Positions 7,773 to 16,002 of a stretch of DNA of 64,000 bases are shown here, piece by piece. Under the pieces are notes generated by a model that made no database searches, was not told the DNA's origin, and worked only from the letters and a program-made list of their open reading frames with translations. The DNA is from Arthrobacter sp. cf158 (GTDB taxonomy: Bacteria; Actinomycetota; Actinomycetes; Actinomycetales; Micrococcaceae): NCBI RefSeq assembly GCF_900106835.1, contig NZ_FNNR01000001.1:223182-287181 (forward strand), read 5' to 3'. The translations under genes and the position numbers were made by a program. How positions within the stretch are numbered: the stretch's first letter is position 1; the number at the start of each line of letters is the position of its first letter.

Positions 7773-8960
7773 CTAGCGCTTCAGGAACTCCTCGTGCTGC
7801 CGGTGTGCTTCGGTCACCTGCTCGCGGATCTTCTCCACGTCCTTGGCCTTGTTCCGGTACTTGAGCGGCATCTGCACGATCTGCGCTTCCTCAGCGGTCA
7901 GGGCACGGTAGATGCGCTCGCGCTCGTTGGCGTCAGCGGTGTAGTCCAGGTCCAGGTAGTCGACGGCGTGGCGGCGGGCGTTGTTGATGGCCGTCTGGGC
8001 CTTGCCCGCGGGGCTAATGAGCGAGAGCACCACGGTGATGATCAGGACGCCGATGATGACGCTCAGCGAGAGGCCGGTGGTGATTTCGAGGACGTTGACG
8101 TGCTCGCCGTCGTTGATGAACGGCAGGTTGTTCTCGTGGAGGGCGTGCAGGATCAGCTTGACGCCGATGAACGCAAGGATGGCTGCCAAGCCGTAGGAAA
8201 GATAGATGAGGCGGTCCAGCAGGCCGTCGATCAGGAAGTAGAGCTGGCGAAGGCCCATCAGTGAGAACGCGGTGGCTGTGAAGACGATGAAGACGTTCTG
8301 CGTGAGGCCGAAAATTGCCGGGATGGAGTCCAGAGCGAAGAGGATGTCCGTGCCGCCGATAGCCACCATCACCAAGAGCATAGGAGTGAGGGCCCTCTTG
8401 CCGTTGACCACGGTGAAGAGCTTGTCGCCGTCGTACTTGTCCGTGGTGTGGAAGAGCTTTTTGGCGAGCCGGATGATGAAGTTGTTGGCCTGACCGTCCC
8501 CGTGGTCGCCAGGCTTGAGCAGGTTGCCGGCTGTCAGGAGCAGAATGAGGCCGAAGATGTAGAACACCCAGGCGAACGAGTTGATCAGCGCAGCACCCAG
8601 GAAGATGAAGCCGGTGCGGGCGATCAGCGAGAACACGATGCCGAACAGCAGGACCTTCTGCTGATCCTCACGTGGCACCCTGAAGCTCGCCATGATGATC
8701 AGGAACACGAAGAGGTTATCCACCGAGAGGGCCTTCTCCGTGATGTAACCGGCGAAGTACTCGGACCCCATTTGACCGCCGCCGAAGATCAGGACCAGGA
8801 CGCCGAAGAGCACAGCCAGGCCAACATAAATGGAAGACCAGATGGCCGCTTCTTTGAGTGAGGGGACGTGGGCCTTGCGGATGTGGAAGAAGTAGTCAAA
8901 GGCCAAGAGCGCCAGAATGACGACGATGGTGATGCCCCAGATGAGGGGAGAGACGGTCAT
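7773..8960 (-). CDS. TerC/Alx-family integral membrane metal transporter
   Basis: 395-residue polytopic membrane protein of the TerC family, associated with tellurite resistance and, in Alx/MeeF-type members, manganese export. The paired acidic membrane motifs are visible: SVDNLFVF and ALDSIPAI, plus about eight hydrophobic segments. The C-terminal 65 residues are a charged cytoplasmic tail. ATG 8960 has AGGAT 5 bases upstream. It is a single-gene unit; I looked for a manganese riboswitch of yybP-ykoY type in the leader and did not recognise one. Confidence 0.88.
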   Translation of the reverse strand: MTVSPLIWGITIVVILALLAFDYFFHIRKAHVPSLKEAAIWSSIYVGLAVLFGVLVLIFGGGQMGSEYFAGYITEKALSVDNLFVFLIIMASFRVPREDQQKVLLFGIVFSLIARTGFIFLGAALINSFAWVFYIFGLILLLTAGNLLKPGDHGDGQANNFIIRLAKKLFHTTDKYDGDKLFTVVNGKRALTPMLLVMVAIGGTDILFALDSIPAIFGLTQNVFIVFTATAFSLMGLRQLYFLIDGLLDRLIYLSYGLAAILAFIGVKLILHALHENNLPFINDGEHVNVLEITTGLSLSVIIGVLIITVVLSLISPAGKAQTAINNARRHAVDYLDLDYTADANERERIYRALTAEEAQIVQMPLKYRNKAKDVEKIREQVTEAHRQHEEFLKR

Positions 8961-9142
8961 ATGATCCTGCTTTCGTGAGGCGCGCGATTGGTGTTGCTCA
9001 CCGAGGGTCAAACTCGTGGGTCTAAATTTACCGGGACTGGCGGGGTTGTTGGTAACTCGGTTGACCAACCCGGCGGCTTGGTCTGTGGCCGAAGGTGGCC
9101 ACCGCGGTTTGACGCAAAGCCACGCCAAGCACAACGGGGTTT

Positions 9143-9544
9143 CTATTGCCGGGGCACTTCCCGGACGTGAGCGCCGAAGTCCTTGGTAAGCACGGACTGA
9201 GAACTCTCATGCCCGCTATCGCCAAGCCACATGATGATGCGATCCCGGTAAGTGGCCACCACGCCGCGCATGCCTGAACCTTCCATGCTCCAGGCGGCGA
9301 CATCGTGCACGACCACAGTCACCCCGTAATCACTCGGCGTCGGACCGGACACCGAGAGCATTGCCGGACCAATGTGTCACATACCCGCTGCGAACTCGCC
9401 GAACTCCTTGGCATGCACCATATTCCGCTCGCGGATGCTGTCACGAGCAGCGTCCGCCCTTGCCACGTTGTTCATCGATCCACCCATACCGATGATTGTG
9501 CACCTGATGGAGTTCTGCCGGGACATTGCCCAATCCTGGGCCAT
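9143..9544 (-). pseudogene. Interrupted small gene with one in-frame TGA
   Basis: One minus-strand reading frame runs from ATG 9544 (or ATG 9526, ATG 9475) to TAG at 9143, 133 codons, broken only by a TGA at 9377-9379. Before the stop it reads like real protein (NNVARADAARDSIRERN, HAKEFGEFAAGM). After it the frame continues as MLSVSGPTPSDYGVTVVV and ends HVREVPRQ. Codon use looks coding on both sides. I do not recognise the family. Either a nonsense mutation split one gene, or two small genes lie in the same frame. It fills most of the 650-bp gap between terC and the repeat protein. Confidence 0.4.
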
Positions 9545-9612
9545 TGATTGGGCTAGTACTTATGGGCCAAGTGCCACCCATCCTCGTTCGGCGGCCGACC
9601 CTTGGGGTTGCG

Positions 9613-10536
9613 TCAGACCAAAGCGGTCATGACGTTCCAGCCCTCGCCGATTTTCTTGCGGGGCTCAAGGTGCCGACTGCCGACGCCGGGATAGAGCCAG
9701 AGGTCTCCATTGGCGTCCCGCGCGATGATCTGTGAATACCCCGGGTAATTGCCGTCGAATCTGCCGGTGGAAATGATCGCCGTCATGACGTTCCAGCCCT
9801 CGCCGACCTGCGACCGCGGCAACCACCCACCCTTCCCGTCACCGGGGTAGAGCCAGAGCCGTCCGCTGGTATCCCGCGCCATCACGTCCCGTTTGCCATC
9901 CTCGTTGAAATCACCCCGGCCGATCAGGGCTGTCATCACGTTCCAGCCTTGGCCGATTTGGACGCGGGGATGCCAACCACCTTGATGGTCGCCGGGATAC
10001 AACCAGAGCCGGCCCTCCGCGTCGCGGGCGATGACGTCTGCGCAATAGTCGCCATCGAAGTCGCCCGGACCCATGATGGCGGTCATGGCATTCCAGCCTG
10101 TGCCAACCTGCGTGCGGGGTTTGAATCGCCCGCCAGCGGCAGGGTAGAGCCAGAGGTCGCCGTTCTTATCGCGGGCGAGGACGTCGTCCCAGAACTCGCT
10201 CTGAAATTTTCCTGCACCGATGATGGCCGTCATGGCATTCCAGCCTTCGCCCATCTTGAAAGGTGGCTTCTTCCAACCACCCTTGCCGTCGCCTGGGTAC
10301 ACCCAAAGGTCACCAGCCCCGTCGCGGGCCATGACGTCTTCGAAGTAGCCGGTGTTGATGTCGATGTAGTCCCAGTTGTTGAAGGCCCGGCCGCCGCCCA
10401 GGTCTGCGTGGGCAGGAACTGCAGTGGGACCGAAGAGCAAGGCAGTGGCCGTCGCCAGCGCCATGACTCCAAAACGGCGTCTCCGTCTTCCAGACGTATC
10501 AGGGCATGAATCCGTGGTCGATTTAGATCGGAACAT
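9613..10536 (-). CDS. Secreted FG-GAP/VCBS-like repeat protein
   Basis: 307-residue exported protein. An arginine-rich N-terminus (RRRRRFG) and hydrophobic stretch end in a signal peptidase site (PAHA before Asp-Leu-Gly-Gly). The mature part is five tandem repeats of about 48 residues. Each carries an Ala-Arg-Asp-x-x-Gly core, a Trp-Leu-Tyr-Pro-Gly turn and a Gly-Trp-Asn-x-Met-Thr-Ala end, with acidic loops such as GDFNEDGKRD that look calcium-binding. This fits a beta-propeller. ATG 10536 was chosen for the upstream GGGGGT. A binding or adhesion role is plausible; no catalytic domain is present. Confidence 0.8.
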   Translation of the reverse strand: MFRSKSTTDSCPDTSGRRRRRFGVMALATATALLFGPTAVPAHADLGGGRAFNNWDYIDINTGYFEDVMARDGAGDLWVYPGDGKGGWKKPPFKMGEGWNAMTAIIGAGKFQSEFWDDVLARDKNGDLWLYPAAGGRFKPRTQVGTGWNAMTAIMGPGDFDGDYCADVIARDAEGRLWLYPGDHQGGWHPRVQIGQGWNVMTALIGRGDFNEDGKRDVMARDTSGRLWLYPGDGKGGWLPRSQVGEGWNVMTAIISTGRFDGNYPGYSQIIARDANGDLWLYPGVGSRHLEPRKKIGEGWNVMTALV

Positions 10537-10569
10537 CACTGTTACCCCCATTAGCAACATAGCCATCAC

Positions 10570-10899
10570 ACGATGCAGGGGAGCCTAGTCCTCTTGGGGT
10601 GGTTTTGTTAGGGGTTCCGGCTGTATCCGCTGCTCAGGCGCGACCTTGAGTGAAGTGCGACGGCGGTGAGCGCCTTGGGTGCCGACGGTTGGCTAACGCT
10701 GACTAAGACTTGGGGGGATCCTTGGGACGGCATGCTGCGCTTGTCGGCGGTATCCTCTCGGATTTGCGCTCGGAGATTCGGAGCTCTTAAGGTGCCGTGC
10801 TAAACGGCATGGTATCGCTAGAGAAAGACAACCCAGCCTGGCTGGCCCAGCCTGGGATTTCTCCAAGATCGATGATCATGGATTAATGCCTCAGGTGAC
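10570..10899. other. Intergenic region without recognised gene
   Basis: About 330 bp upstream of the repeat-protein gene and downstream of the next minus-strand gene. No credible reading frame seen. It contains a small dyad GCCGT-5-ACGGC near 10795 and a repeated CCCAGCCTGG at about 10832-10856. Composition becomes AT-richer to the right. Confidence 0.5.
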
Positions 10900-11247
10900 C
10901 TATAGTTTGCGGGTGCCCCTGGGGTCCCTGGTTTCCCATTCGGCCGAGTGGAAAAAGTCCTGCAGGGTTGCTGCTCCATTGTCAGTAATTCCTGCATTTT
11001 GTTCTGTTAGGTCAAACAATGGAAGATAGCCCTTTTGGGCAGCGATCTCGTTTGCGATATTCAACGACTGCCTCTCGAGGGCGGAGATTTGTTCATTTCG
11101 GATAAAGCTCTGTGCAGCGTGCTCGCAGCCGGAGATTTGTAGAATGACCATGAGATCAAAATTCCGTTGGTCGTGGTTTTGCCAGATGCTCTTCAACTGG
11201 AGTGGCCCCGTTATGGTCTCATCGGCCCTGTATTCGTTGCTATCCAT
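10900..11247 (-). CDS. Orphan hypothetical protein, 115 residues
   Basis: Soluble protein of mixed composition with no signal peptide or membrane segment; family not recognised. It contains a Cys-Glu-His (GCEHAAQSF) segment and a helical middle (ALERQSLNIANEIAAQKG). ATG 11247 was preferred over GTG 11259 because GTGAGGG lies just upstream of it. The base composition is clearly less GC-rich than the flanking core genes and third positions are mixed, which suggests recent acquisition. Confidence 0.5.
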   Translation of the reverse strand: MDSNEYRADETITGPLQLKSIWQNHDQRNFDLMVILQISGCEHAAQSFIRNEQISALERQSLNIANEIAAQKGYLPLFDLTEQNAGITDNGAATLQDFFHSAEWETRDPRGTRKL

Positions 11248-11761
11248 GCGTACCCTCACCTAAAAAACATTTGCTCTTGTGTTCCTGTACCACAGGCTTG
11301 CAGAGTCTGGCGCGGCAGGGCGTCGAAGGAACCTGAGCCGTCAGGGAAGTTTACGGTCCACCATGTCTCGTATCAAGCGCCACTTTCCAGGTCCCCTGCA
11401 CCGCCACTGTAAGCAAATGAAGTACTCCGTAACTAGAAAATCCATGGGCATACGATTTTTAGGCTAGTTTTTGGAGGGATTTTCGATCAAGGGCGCATAG
11501 CACAAGTGAATTGCGGCCTGCGGTCGTCAATGCAGCTTGTCGGCACGAACCAGGTGCAGCCCGCGGTGAGTCCAACGAGTCCTGTGGGCAAAGGTAGTTC
11601 AATCCTCGAGTATTAGCATTTGTTTCCAGTGCTGGCTGTCCTAATGCCAACTGCTTGGACCTGCCGTCGCGGGGCGGAGTCCAAGCCTCATAATCTTCGT
11701 TCGCAAGGATTCCGTGATCACTCCCATTCGCGAACTTCAAATGCGTGGCCCCTGCACCGCC
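11248..11761. other. AT-richer intergenic stretch, no supported gene
   Basis: About 510 bp between two minus-strand genes. The only open frame of note (11459-11740, minus, TTG start, 93 codons) has no ribosome site, no family resemblance and low-complexity character, so it is not called. No repeats or hairpins stand out. Confidence 0.5.
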
Positions 11762-12001
11762 CTAGAGAGTTTTCCGTAGCCGGACGCCACCCGCGGTCTG
11801 TCTTAGTCCGGGCTTGGCATACAGCCATGCCATCAGTCCGAGCAGCGGCACAGCGAACAACACCAGAACCCAGATGATCCTCGCTGTTTGGCTGAGACTT
11901 GGGTCCCGAAGAACGTCGAAGACAGCCCAGATGATAGATCCCATGACGAAGACCGCAGATAGTCCTGCCAATGCGGCCAGTGCCCACTGCCAAGGCTCCA
12001 T
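11762..12001 (-). CDS. PLDc_N-domain small membrane protein
   Basis: 79-residue protein with two transmembrane helices (residues about 5-27 and 38-60) and a basic tail. The segment TARIIWVLVLFAVPLLGLMAW matches the cardiolipin-synthase N-terminal domain family (PF13396), which also occurs as stand-alone small proteins. AGGGA lies 6 bases before ATG 12001. In a probable ancestral arrangement it followed the gene now at 13748-14338 (see the relic at 12048-12173). Confidence 0.7.
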   Translation of the reverse strand: MEPWQWALAALAGLSAVFVMGSIIWAVFDVLRDPSLSQTARIIWVLVLFAVPLLGLMAWLYAKPGLRQTAGGVRLRKTL

Positions 12002-12047
12002 GCCGTCCCTTTCGTCCCGTCCGTTCGGTTCAAACTAGCACTAGTAA

Positions 12048-12173
12048 TTAGTTGGTGGCATCCTTGCTGGTCTTGGCTTGAGCGTTTTGTCCCGCGTCGC
12101 GCCGCCTTCTTCCGGGGCCATTCCCGCCGGAGCCGGCGACGAACCCGAAGTCGTACTTTCCATTGTCCGGTCG
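12048..12173 (-). pseudogene. Relic of the 3-prime end of the 13748-14338 gene
   Basis: Bases 12131-12170 match 13801-13840 at 38 of 40 positions. In the same frame the relic encodes RPDNGKYDFGFVAGSG as the intact gene does, then continues differently (ending KTSKDATN, stop TAA at 12048). No start or upstream part exists here. It is therefore the orphaned tail of a paralogue or of the original gene, left about 1.67 kb from the intact copy, with the secreted-peptide operon in between. Confidence 0.7.
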
Positions 12174-12199
12174 TGAAATAGGAACGTCTCTGGTGCCCC

Positions 12200-12293
12200 A
12201 GTACCTAGGCCGGGCTTGTGAGCACTCATATATGGGGGTTTTGGCACCTAATTGTGCTCTAACAGCACCTAGTTTGAGGGTTTCGCCACCTAG
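12200..12293 (+). repeat. Phased array of the AGCACCTAG motif (array 1)
   Basis: Motif copies start at 12200 (AGTACCTAG), 12221 (AGCACTCAT, degenerate), 12243 (GGCACCTAA), 12264 (AGCACCTAG) and 12285 (GCCACCTAG), that is at steps of 21, 22, 21 and 21 bp. Three copies are preceded by T-rich runs ending in G. The array ends 62 bp before the start of the secreted-protein gene at 12355 and has the same orientation. The step equals two helical turns, so all copies face one side of the DNA. Confidence 0.65.
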
Positions 12294-12354
12294 ATGCGGG
12301 TTTGTGGGCGCAGGCTGTGCGAGTCAAAGCAATGTCGCTTCCACAGGAGTAATT

Positions 12355-13075
12355 ATGTTCACGGAACAATTCACCGAAAACGGAAAAACTCGCCCTGATT
12401 ATTACGCGCGGACCTTGCCACTCAAGCAGAGGATGATAAAGGCTGCCGCTGTTCTACTGACCACTGCAACCTTGCTGTCAGCTGTAGCCCTAGCGGCAAA
12501 TGCTGCACCTCGGGGTGGGGTCTCACGATGGTAAAACCATTAGCTCGTCCACACTGGTCATGAATCCGGACAAGCAAGCCTTGGAGATGCTCGGCCAAGC
12601 TGTCCAAAAGGCTAAGGCTCAGGACCCGTCTGGGTTCGACCAGCGGATTAAGCTGATCACGTCGTCCAAGGCTTTGGTGGAGTATTTGGCAAGCTACAAA
12701 GGCCTTGACCGAAGCATGCAGATCGAGGGCCTGGCGGCGTCTATGCCTACAGATGCGTTGACCGGAATGGCAGACATGATGGACAAGAAGGTGATCGAGT
12801 ACAAGGTCCGTCCGGCGTCGGCCTCAAGTAATTGGGTGACGATGAGCGTCAAGCAAGACAGAATGGCCTCATACTCCGATAACTCAGGTGCCGTCACGAC
12901 GTTGGGGCTGGGGTCGTTGCCCCAATGTCCATCCGCGTGGGCTGCCTTTTGGGCCTGGTTTGCCTTCAATACGGCATTTTGCGCCCCCTTTGCCGCGTAC
13001 CCTCCCGCTGCGGTTGCTTGCGCGCTTGGGCTTGGGTTGGGCGGAATGATCATCGACTTCAATAAAGGATGCTGA
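12355..13075 (+). pseudogene. Frameshifted secreted cysteine-tailed protein (bacteriocin-like precursor)
   Basis: ATG 12355 with AGGAGT 4 bases upstream opens a frame encoding a long signal peptide (KQRMIKAAAVLL to ANAAP). It then runs into a stop at 12532-12534. The rest of the protein continues in the +1 frame from about 12517 to 13075: about 140 helical polar residues, then a hydrophobic Gly/Ala/Trp-rich C-terminus with four cysteines (CPSAWAAF, NTAFCAPF, AVACALG, FNKGC). One extra G in GGGGTGGGG (12512-12520) explains the break. The layout recalls SdpC-type antimicrobial precursors: signal, helical pro-region, hydrophobic disulfide toxin at the C-terminus. This is architectural resemblance only. 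Confidence 0.55.
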
Positions 13076-13087
13076 CGGGCGGGCAGT

Positions 13088-13450
13088 ATGACCAAGGCCA
13101 GAAACTTCTCGCTCTCCTTGTCCCTGGTTCTGGGTGCAGGAACGCTGGCTGTCGGTTTAGTCCCTCAGCCCATGGTCTTTCTGGCCGGTGCTCTGCTTCT
13201 CGGCCTCCTCGGAGTTGTGACTCTGCGCTTTAGAGGGTGGCGATGGGTCCAGGACCGAGAACTTGAGTCAAGCCATTCTGTCTTTGCTGTTGGTTGCGTT
13301 GTTGCCATGACCTTGGCGTCACTTCTCAGGAGTACGGATTGGAGTTTCGTGCTTGTTCCAGTGGTCAGCATCGCAGTGACAACCAGTGCGTTCTACTGGC
13401 TTGACCGGCACGTCGACATTCAGGATTCCAGGTCGTCGAGCGATCCATAA
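13088..13450 (+). CDS. Small four-helix membrane protein, possible immunity protein
   Basis: 120 residues with four predicted transmembrane helices (about 8-24, 26-46, 62-80 and 86-104) and a polar tail. ATG 13088 follows GGGCGGGCAG and lies 12 bp after the secreted-protein stop, so the two are co-transcribed. Family not recognised. A small multi-helix membrane protein directly after a hydrophobic secreted peptide is a usual layout for bacteriocin immunity, but nothing in the sequence proves that role. Confidence 0.6.
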   Translation: MTKARNFSLSLSLVLGAGTLAVGLVPQPMVFLAGALLLGLLGVVTLRFRGWRWVQDRELESSHSVFAVGCVVAMTLASLLRSTDWSFVLVPVVSIAVTTSAFYWLDRHVDIQDSRSSSDP

Positions 13451-13501
13451 GCCGAGGCAGTGCCTTATCAAGAATCTCAGTCGCAGTTCAACAGGAGAGA
13501 T

Positions 13502-13708
13502 ATGAGAAGGGTTCCAGACCCTCTGCAGATCGCGGTGTTCTTCGCTTTGGCGATTGTGTTCGCCACGTGGCAGCCGTTGGTCTGGTGGCGTGCTGCCGCT
13601 GCAGTTCTCATGCTGGGGTTCGGCTGCTATGGCTTTTATGTGTTGCGGCGCAGCAAACGACAAGAGTCCAGCCCGGAGCCTGACGAACTTGAGTCACGGG
13701 GAAGATGA
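13502..13708 (+). CDS. Small two-helix membrane protein
   Basis: 68 residues: two hydrophobic helices (about 8-24 and 28-45) then a charged C-terminus (RRSKRQESSPEPDELESRG). A strong AGGAGAG lies just before ATG 13502. Third gene of the secreted-protein operon, 51 bp after its neighbour. Family not recognised; it may help in immunity or processing. It stops 39 bp before the convergent gene at 13748. Confidence 0.6.
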   Translation: MRRVPDPLQIAVFFALAIVFATWQPLVWWRAAAAVLMLGFGCYGFYVLRRSKRQESSPEPDELESRGR

Positions 13709-13747
13709 TGATGGCCTGTGGACTGACGCCTGCGGGGCATCTCCCTA

Positions 13748-14338
13748 TTACTGGGTGTTTTTATCCGTGCGAAGGCGGTTCTGAAGATCCGGGTCACCTG
13801 AGCCGGCGACAAACCCGAAGTCGTACTTTCCGTTGTCCGGCCGCGCCTCCCGCTCCAGCTTCAGCGCCGTCGTGGGTGTGACTAAGGTCTTTGCCATCCC
13901 GCTTTCCGTGTCAAAGGTGAAGGACCCGAAGATCGTGGGGTCGACGCGGTGCCGTAGCAGGAGTGTGGTGTCCGAGCCACGAACTTCGGAACCGACCGGG
14001 TGATAGTCGTCCAGGTGTCGGCCCCAGATGGGCAGGGACAGCGGGAATGAGAGTTGGACGGCTTCAGGAAAGGAAAAGGGGATGCGCTCAATAGAGAGGC
14101 CGTAGGGATCATCCACGCCGTCGGTCTGGATGATCAGTCTTTGGGGGTCGAAGGTTCGGGTAGGTCCGTCCGGCAACTCCTTCGCAGACCACATGAAGGC
14201 CCTCGGGTGCACAGAAACGGCATAACTCATCTGATGGTTGAGGCCTTGACAGAACACTGTGGCGTTATAGGCGCTTGCTTGCCCGCCGCCCAGCGCTTTT
14301 CCGATCGCGATCGCCAGGTTCTCAGAGGAAGTGTCCAC
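13748..14338 (-). CDS. Hypothetical protein, 196 residues, with duplicated 3-prime end
   Basis: Soluble protein without signal or membrane segments. The family could not be named; a beta-rich middle (LSFPLSLPIWGRHLDDY, FGSFTFDTESGMAKTL) is notable. GTG 14338 was chosen because AAGGA stands 7 bases upstream. Its C-terminal RPDNGKYDFGFVAGSG is duplicated at 12131-12170, and the stretch right upstream of its start carries a copy of the marR 3-prime end. Both flanks have therefore been rearranged. Confidence 0.6.
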   Translation of the reverse strand: MDTSSENLAIAIGKALGGGQASAYNATVFCQGLNHQMSYAVSVHPRAFMWSAKELPDGPTRTFDPQRLIIQTDGVDDPYGLSIERIPFSFPEAVQLSFPLSLPIWGRHLDDYHPVGSEVRGSDTTLLLRHRVDPTIFGSFTFDTESGMAKTLVTPTTALKLEREARPDNGKYDFGFVAGSGDPDLQNRLRTDKNTQ

Positions 14339-14364
14339 GCCTCATCCTTGCACGAGCCCGCGAA

Positions 14365-14424
14365 GGAGGGTTCGCCGTCGTCGTTTTGGTAGCAGTGACT
14401 TGCGCAGGCGGTTCCCCAGTTGCG
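14365..14424 (-). pseudogene. Relic of the 3-prime end of the marR gene
   Basis: The stretch GGAGGGTTCGCCGTCGTCG... (14365 onward) repeats the end of the marR gene (16006-16065) with about three quarters identity over 60 bp, including the ACTTGCGCA core. No upstream marR sequence remains here. It sits just before the start of the 13748-14338 gene, as if a marR-like gene once preceded it directly. The rest of 14425-14654 holds no gene that I can support. Confidence 0.5.
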
Positions 14425-14654
14425 CCACTCCGTCGTGGACGGGCCATGTACCCGCCCCACTTATGGGCTGTTTCGCCGCTTGCCACGCACGATTGCTGGG
14501 AGGAATATCGACTTATCTGCATGGCTGAAATGGGCCTGTGGTGTTGCTTCGTGGCGGCCACGAGCCGCATCCACGTACCGGCGTTCCTCCGGCGGCCGCC
14601 GGGTGGAACGGGTGCTGGCTCCAAGGTCTGACTTCCGTCAAAGTTGGTGAGTCG

Positions 14655-15821
14655 ATGAACCGCCGGGCCCGCCTAGTGCGATTGACCGCAATGCTGGCCG
14701 TTGCGGCTTTGGCGGGGTGCACAGCCCTGGACCCGGCCCCCTTGCCGCCCTCCATCGAGGCTGATGCCATGGCCTCCCTCGACTATGCGATGCAGGAGTT
14801 CATGGATCAGGATGCTCTGGCAGTCCTTGCGCAGGTGCGGTGGCCGGGCGGTGAATGGTCCAAGGCCTATGGGGTCCGCGACCTTGAAACCAAGCAGCCG
14901 GCCCAACCAGGGGATCGCGTACCGGTTGCAAGCGTCACCAAGACCATGACGGCGGTCTCCGTGCTGAAACTTGTGGATGACGGTCTGATCGCGCTTGATG
15001 ATCCTGTTAACGGCCTTTTGGAAAGCTTCGGGGTTGGGCTGAAGCCTCCGGGCCCAATCACTGTGCGGCAGCTGCTCGACCACACCTCCGGGATGCCCTC
15101 CTACGGAGATGCGCTGTTCCGGAGCATGGATGACCTGGTGTCCGCATCCAATCAGAGGCTGACCCCGCTGCAAGGTCTCAAGATCGCCAGCACCCTGCCG
15201 TGGGATGAAAGAACTGTCGGGTTGTTCCACTACTCGGACTCCAATTACCTGGCGCTGGGCCTGATCCTGGAGAGATTCCGCGGCAAGGGGTACCCGCAGA
15301 TACTTCGCGACGACATCATCAACCCCCTGGGGCTGACTCATACAACCATCGACCAGGAGCTCTCGGACGCACCCGACCTCATCACGGGCTATATCACCAT
15401 CCGCGGCAAACGCGTCACCGGCAGCCCCACCCTGGAACAGCTCGGTTCCCCGTCCCACGGCGTCGTGTCCACCATGTCCGACATCAATGACTTCATGGCT
15501 GCTCTCTTCGGCGGCCGGCTCGTCTCCGCCACTGCGCTGGCCCAGATGCAGAAGGCCGTGATCGGCCCCTTTGCGTCGGGGATGTTCAAGTGGTCTCCGG
15601 ATTGCAGCGGTGCCCCGCGTTTCTTCGCCAGGGGCGGTTTCCTCGATTTCCGGACCATCGCGCTCAGTTCCGCCGATGGACGTTACCAAGCAACCATGAC
15701 TTTGGCCCCCGCCCCGCTCCCGTCCCCGCAGGAGAACCCGGACATGCAGGACGAACGCGATCTGATGAGCAGCCAAATACTGTCCGCGCTCATGGAGGCT
15801 CAGGACCGGCTGTGTCGGTAG
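14655..15821 (+). CDS. Beta-lactamase-family serine hydrolase lipoprotein
   Basis: 388 residues. A signal peptide with lipobox ALAGC (Cys22) makes it an exported lipoprotein. The catalytic fold is the class C beta-lactamase / DD-peptidase (PF00144) type: SxxK motif Ser93-Val-Thr-Lys96, then the Tyr-containing HYSDSNY motif and a DHTSGMPSY segment typical of the family. Start ATG 14655 lies at the signal peptide; the GGTGAG upstream is close. Probable role: peptidoglycan peptide or ester hydrolysis. Real beta-lactam resistance cannot be claimed. It lies between the marR 3-prime relic and the intact marR gene. Confidence 0.82.
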   Translation: MNRRARLVRLTAMLAVAALAGCTALDPAPLPPSIEADAMASLDYAMQEFMDQDALAVLAQVRWPGGEWSKAYGVRDLETKQPAQPGDRVPVASVTKTMTAVSVLKLVDDGLIALDDPVNGLLESFGVGLKPPGPITVRQLLDHTSGMPSYGDALFRSMDDLVSASNQRLTPLQGLKIASTLPWDERTVGLFHYSDSNYLALGLILERFRGKGYPQILRDDIINPLGLTHTTIDQELSDAPDLITGYITIRGKRVTGSPTLEQLGSPSHGVVSTMSDINDFMAALFGGRLVSATALAQMQKAVIGPFASGMFKWSPDCSGAPRFFARGGFLDFRTIALSSADGRYQATMTLAPAPLPSPQENPDMQDERDLMSSQILSALMEAQDRLCR

Positions 15822-16002
15822 CGGTCGGTCACCTCTGCTTTGGGAACCGGCGTTGAAGTTGCCGACGACGGCGATAGGGACTTCCCTGGCGATCTCACCT
15901 CGAGGGGCGCTTTTGTTGGGCGCTTCCTCTGGGTGCCTCCTAGGGTGCTTCCTTTGGGTGCCGAACTGCAGGTCAGCCCGGACTCCGGTTGCGCCTACGC
16001 GC

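Noticed and set aside
8961-9142. Manganese riboswitch in the terC leader
   Set aside because: I searched for the conserved yybP-ykoY core and did not find it.
9377-9379. In-frame TGA as a selenocysteine codon
   Set aside because: No SECIS-like hairpin directly downstream, no selenoprotein family and no redox motif at that position.
11459-11740. 93-codon minus-strand frame with TTG start
   Set aside because: No ribosome site, no recognisable family and uneven composition.
12041-12247. 68-codon minus-strand frame overlapping the 3-prime relic
   Set aside because: It is out of phase with the recognisable relic, which uses another frame; the relic explains the sequence better.
12200-12293. Phased arrays read as Tn7-like transposon ends with transposase-binding sites
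   Set aside because: Spacing would fit, but there is no transposase, no paired inverted end and no target duplication in the window.
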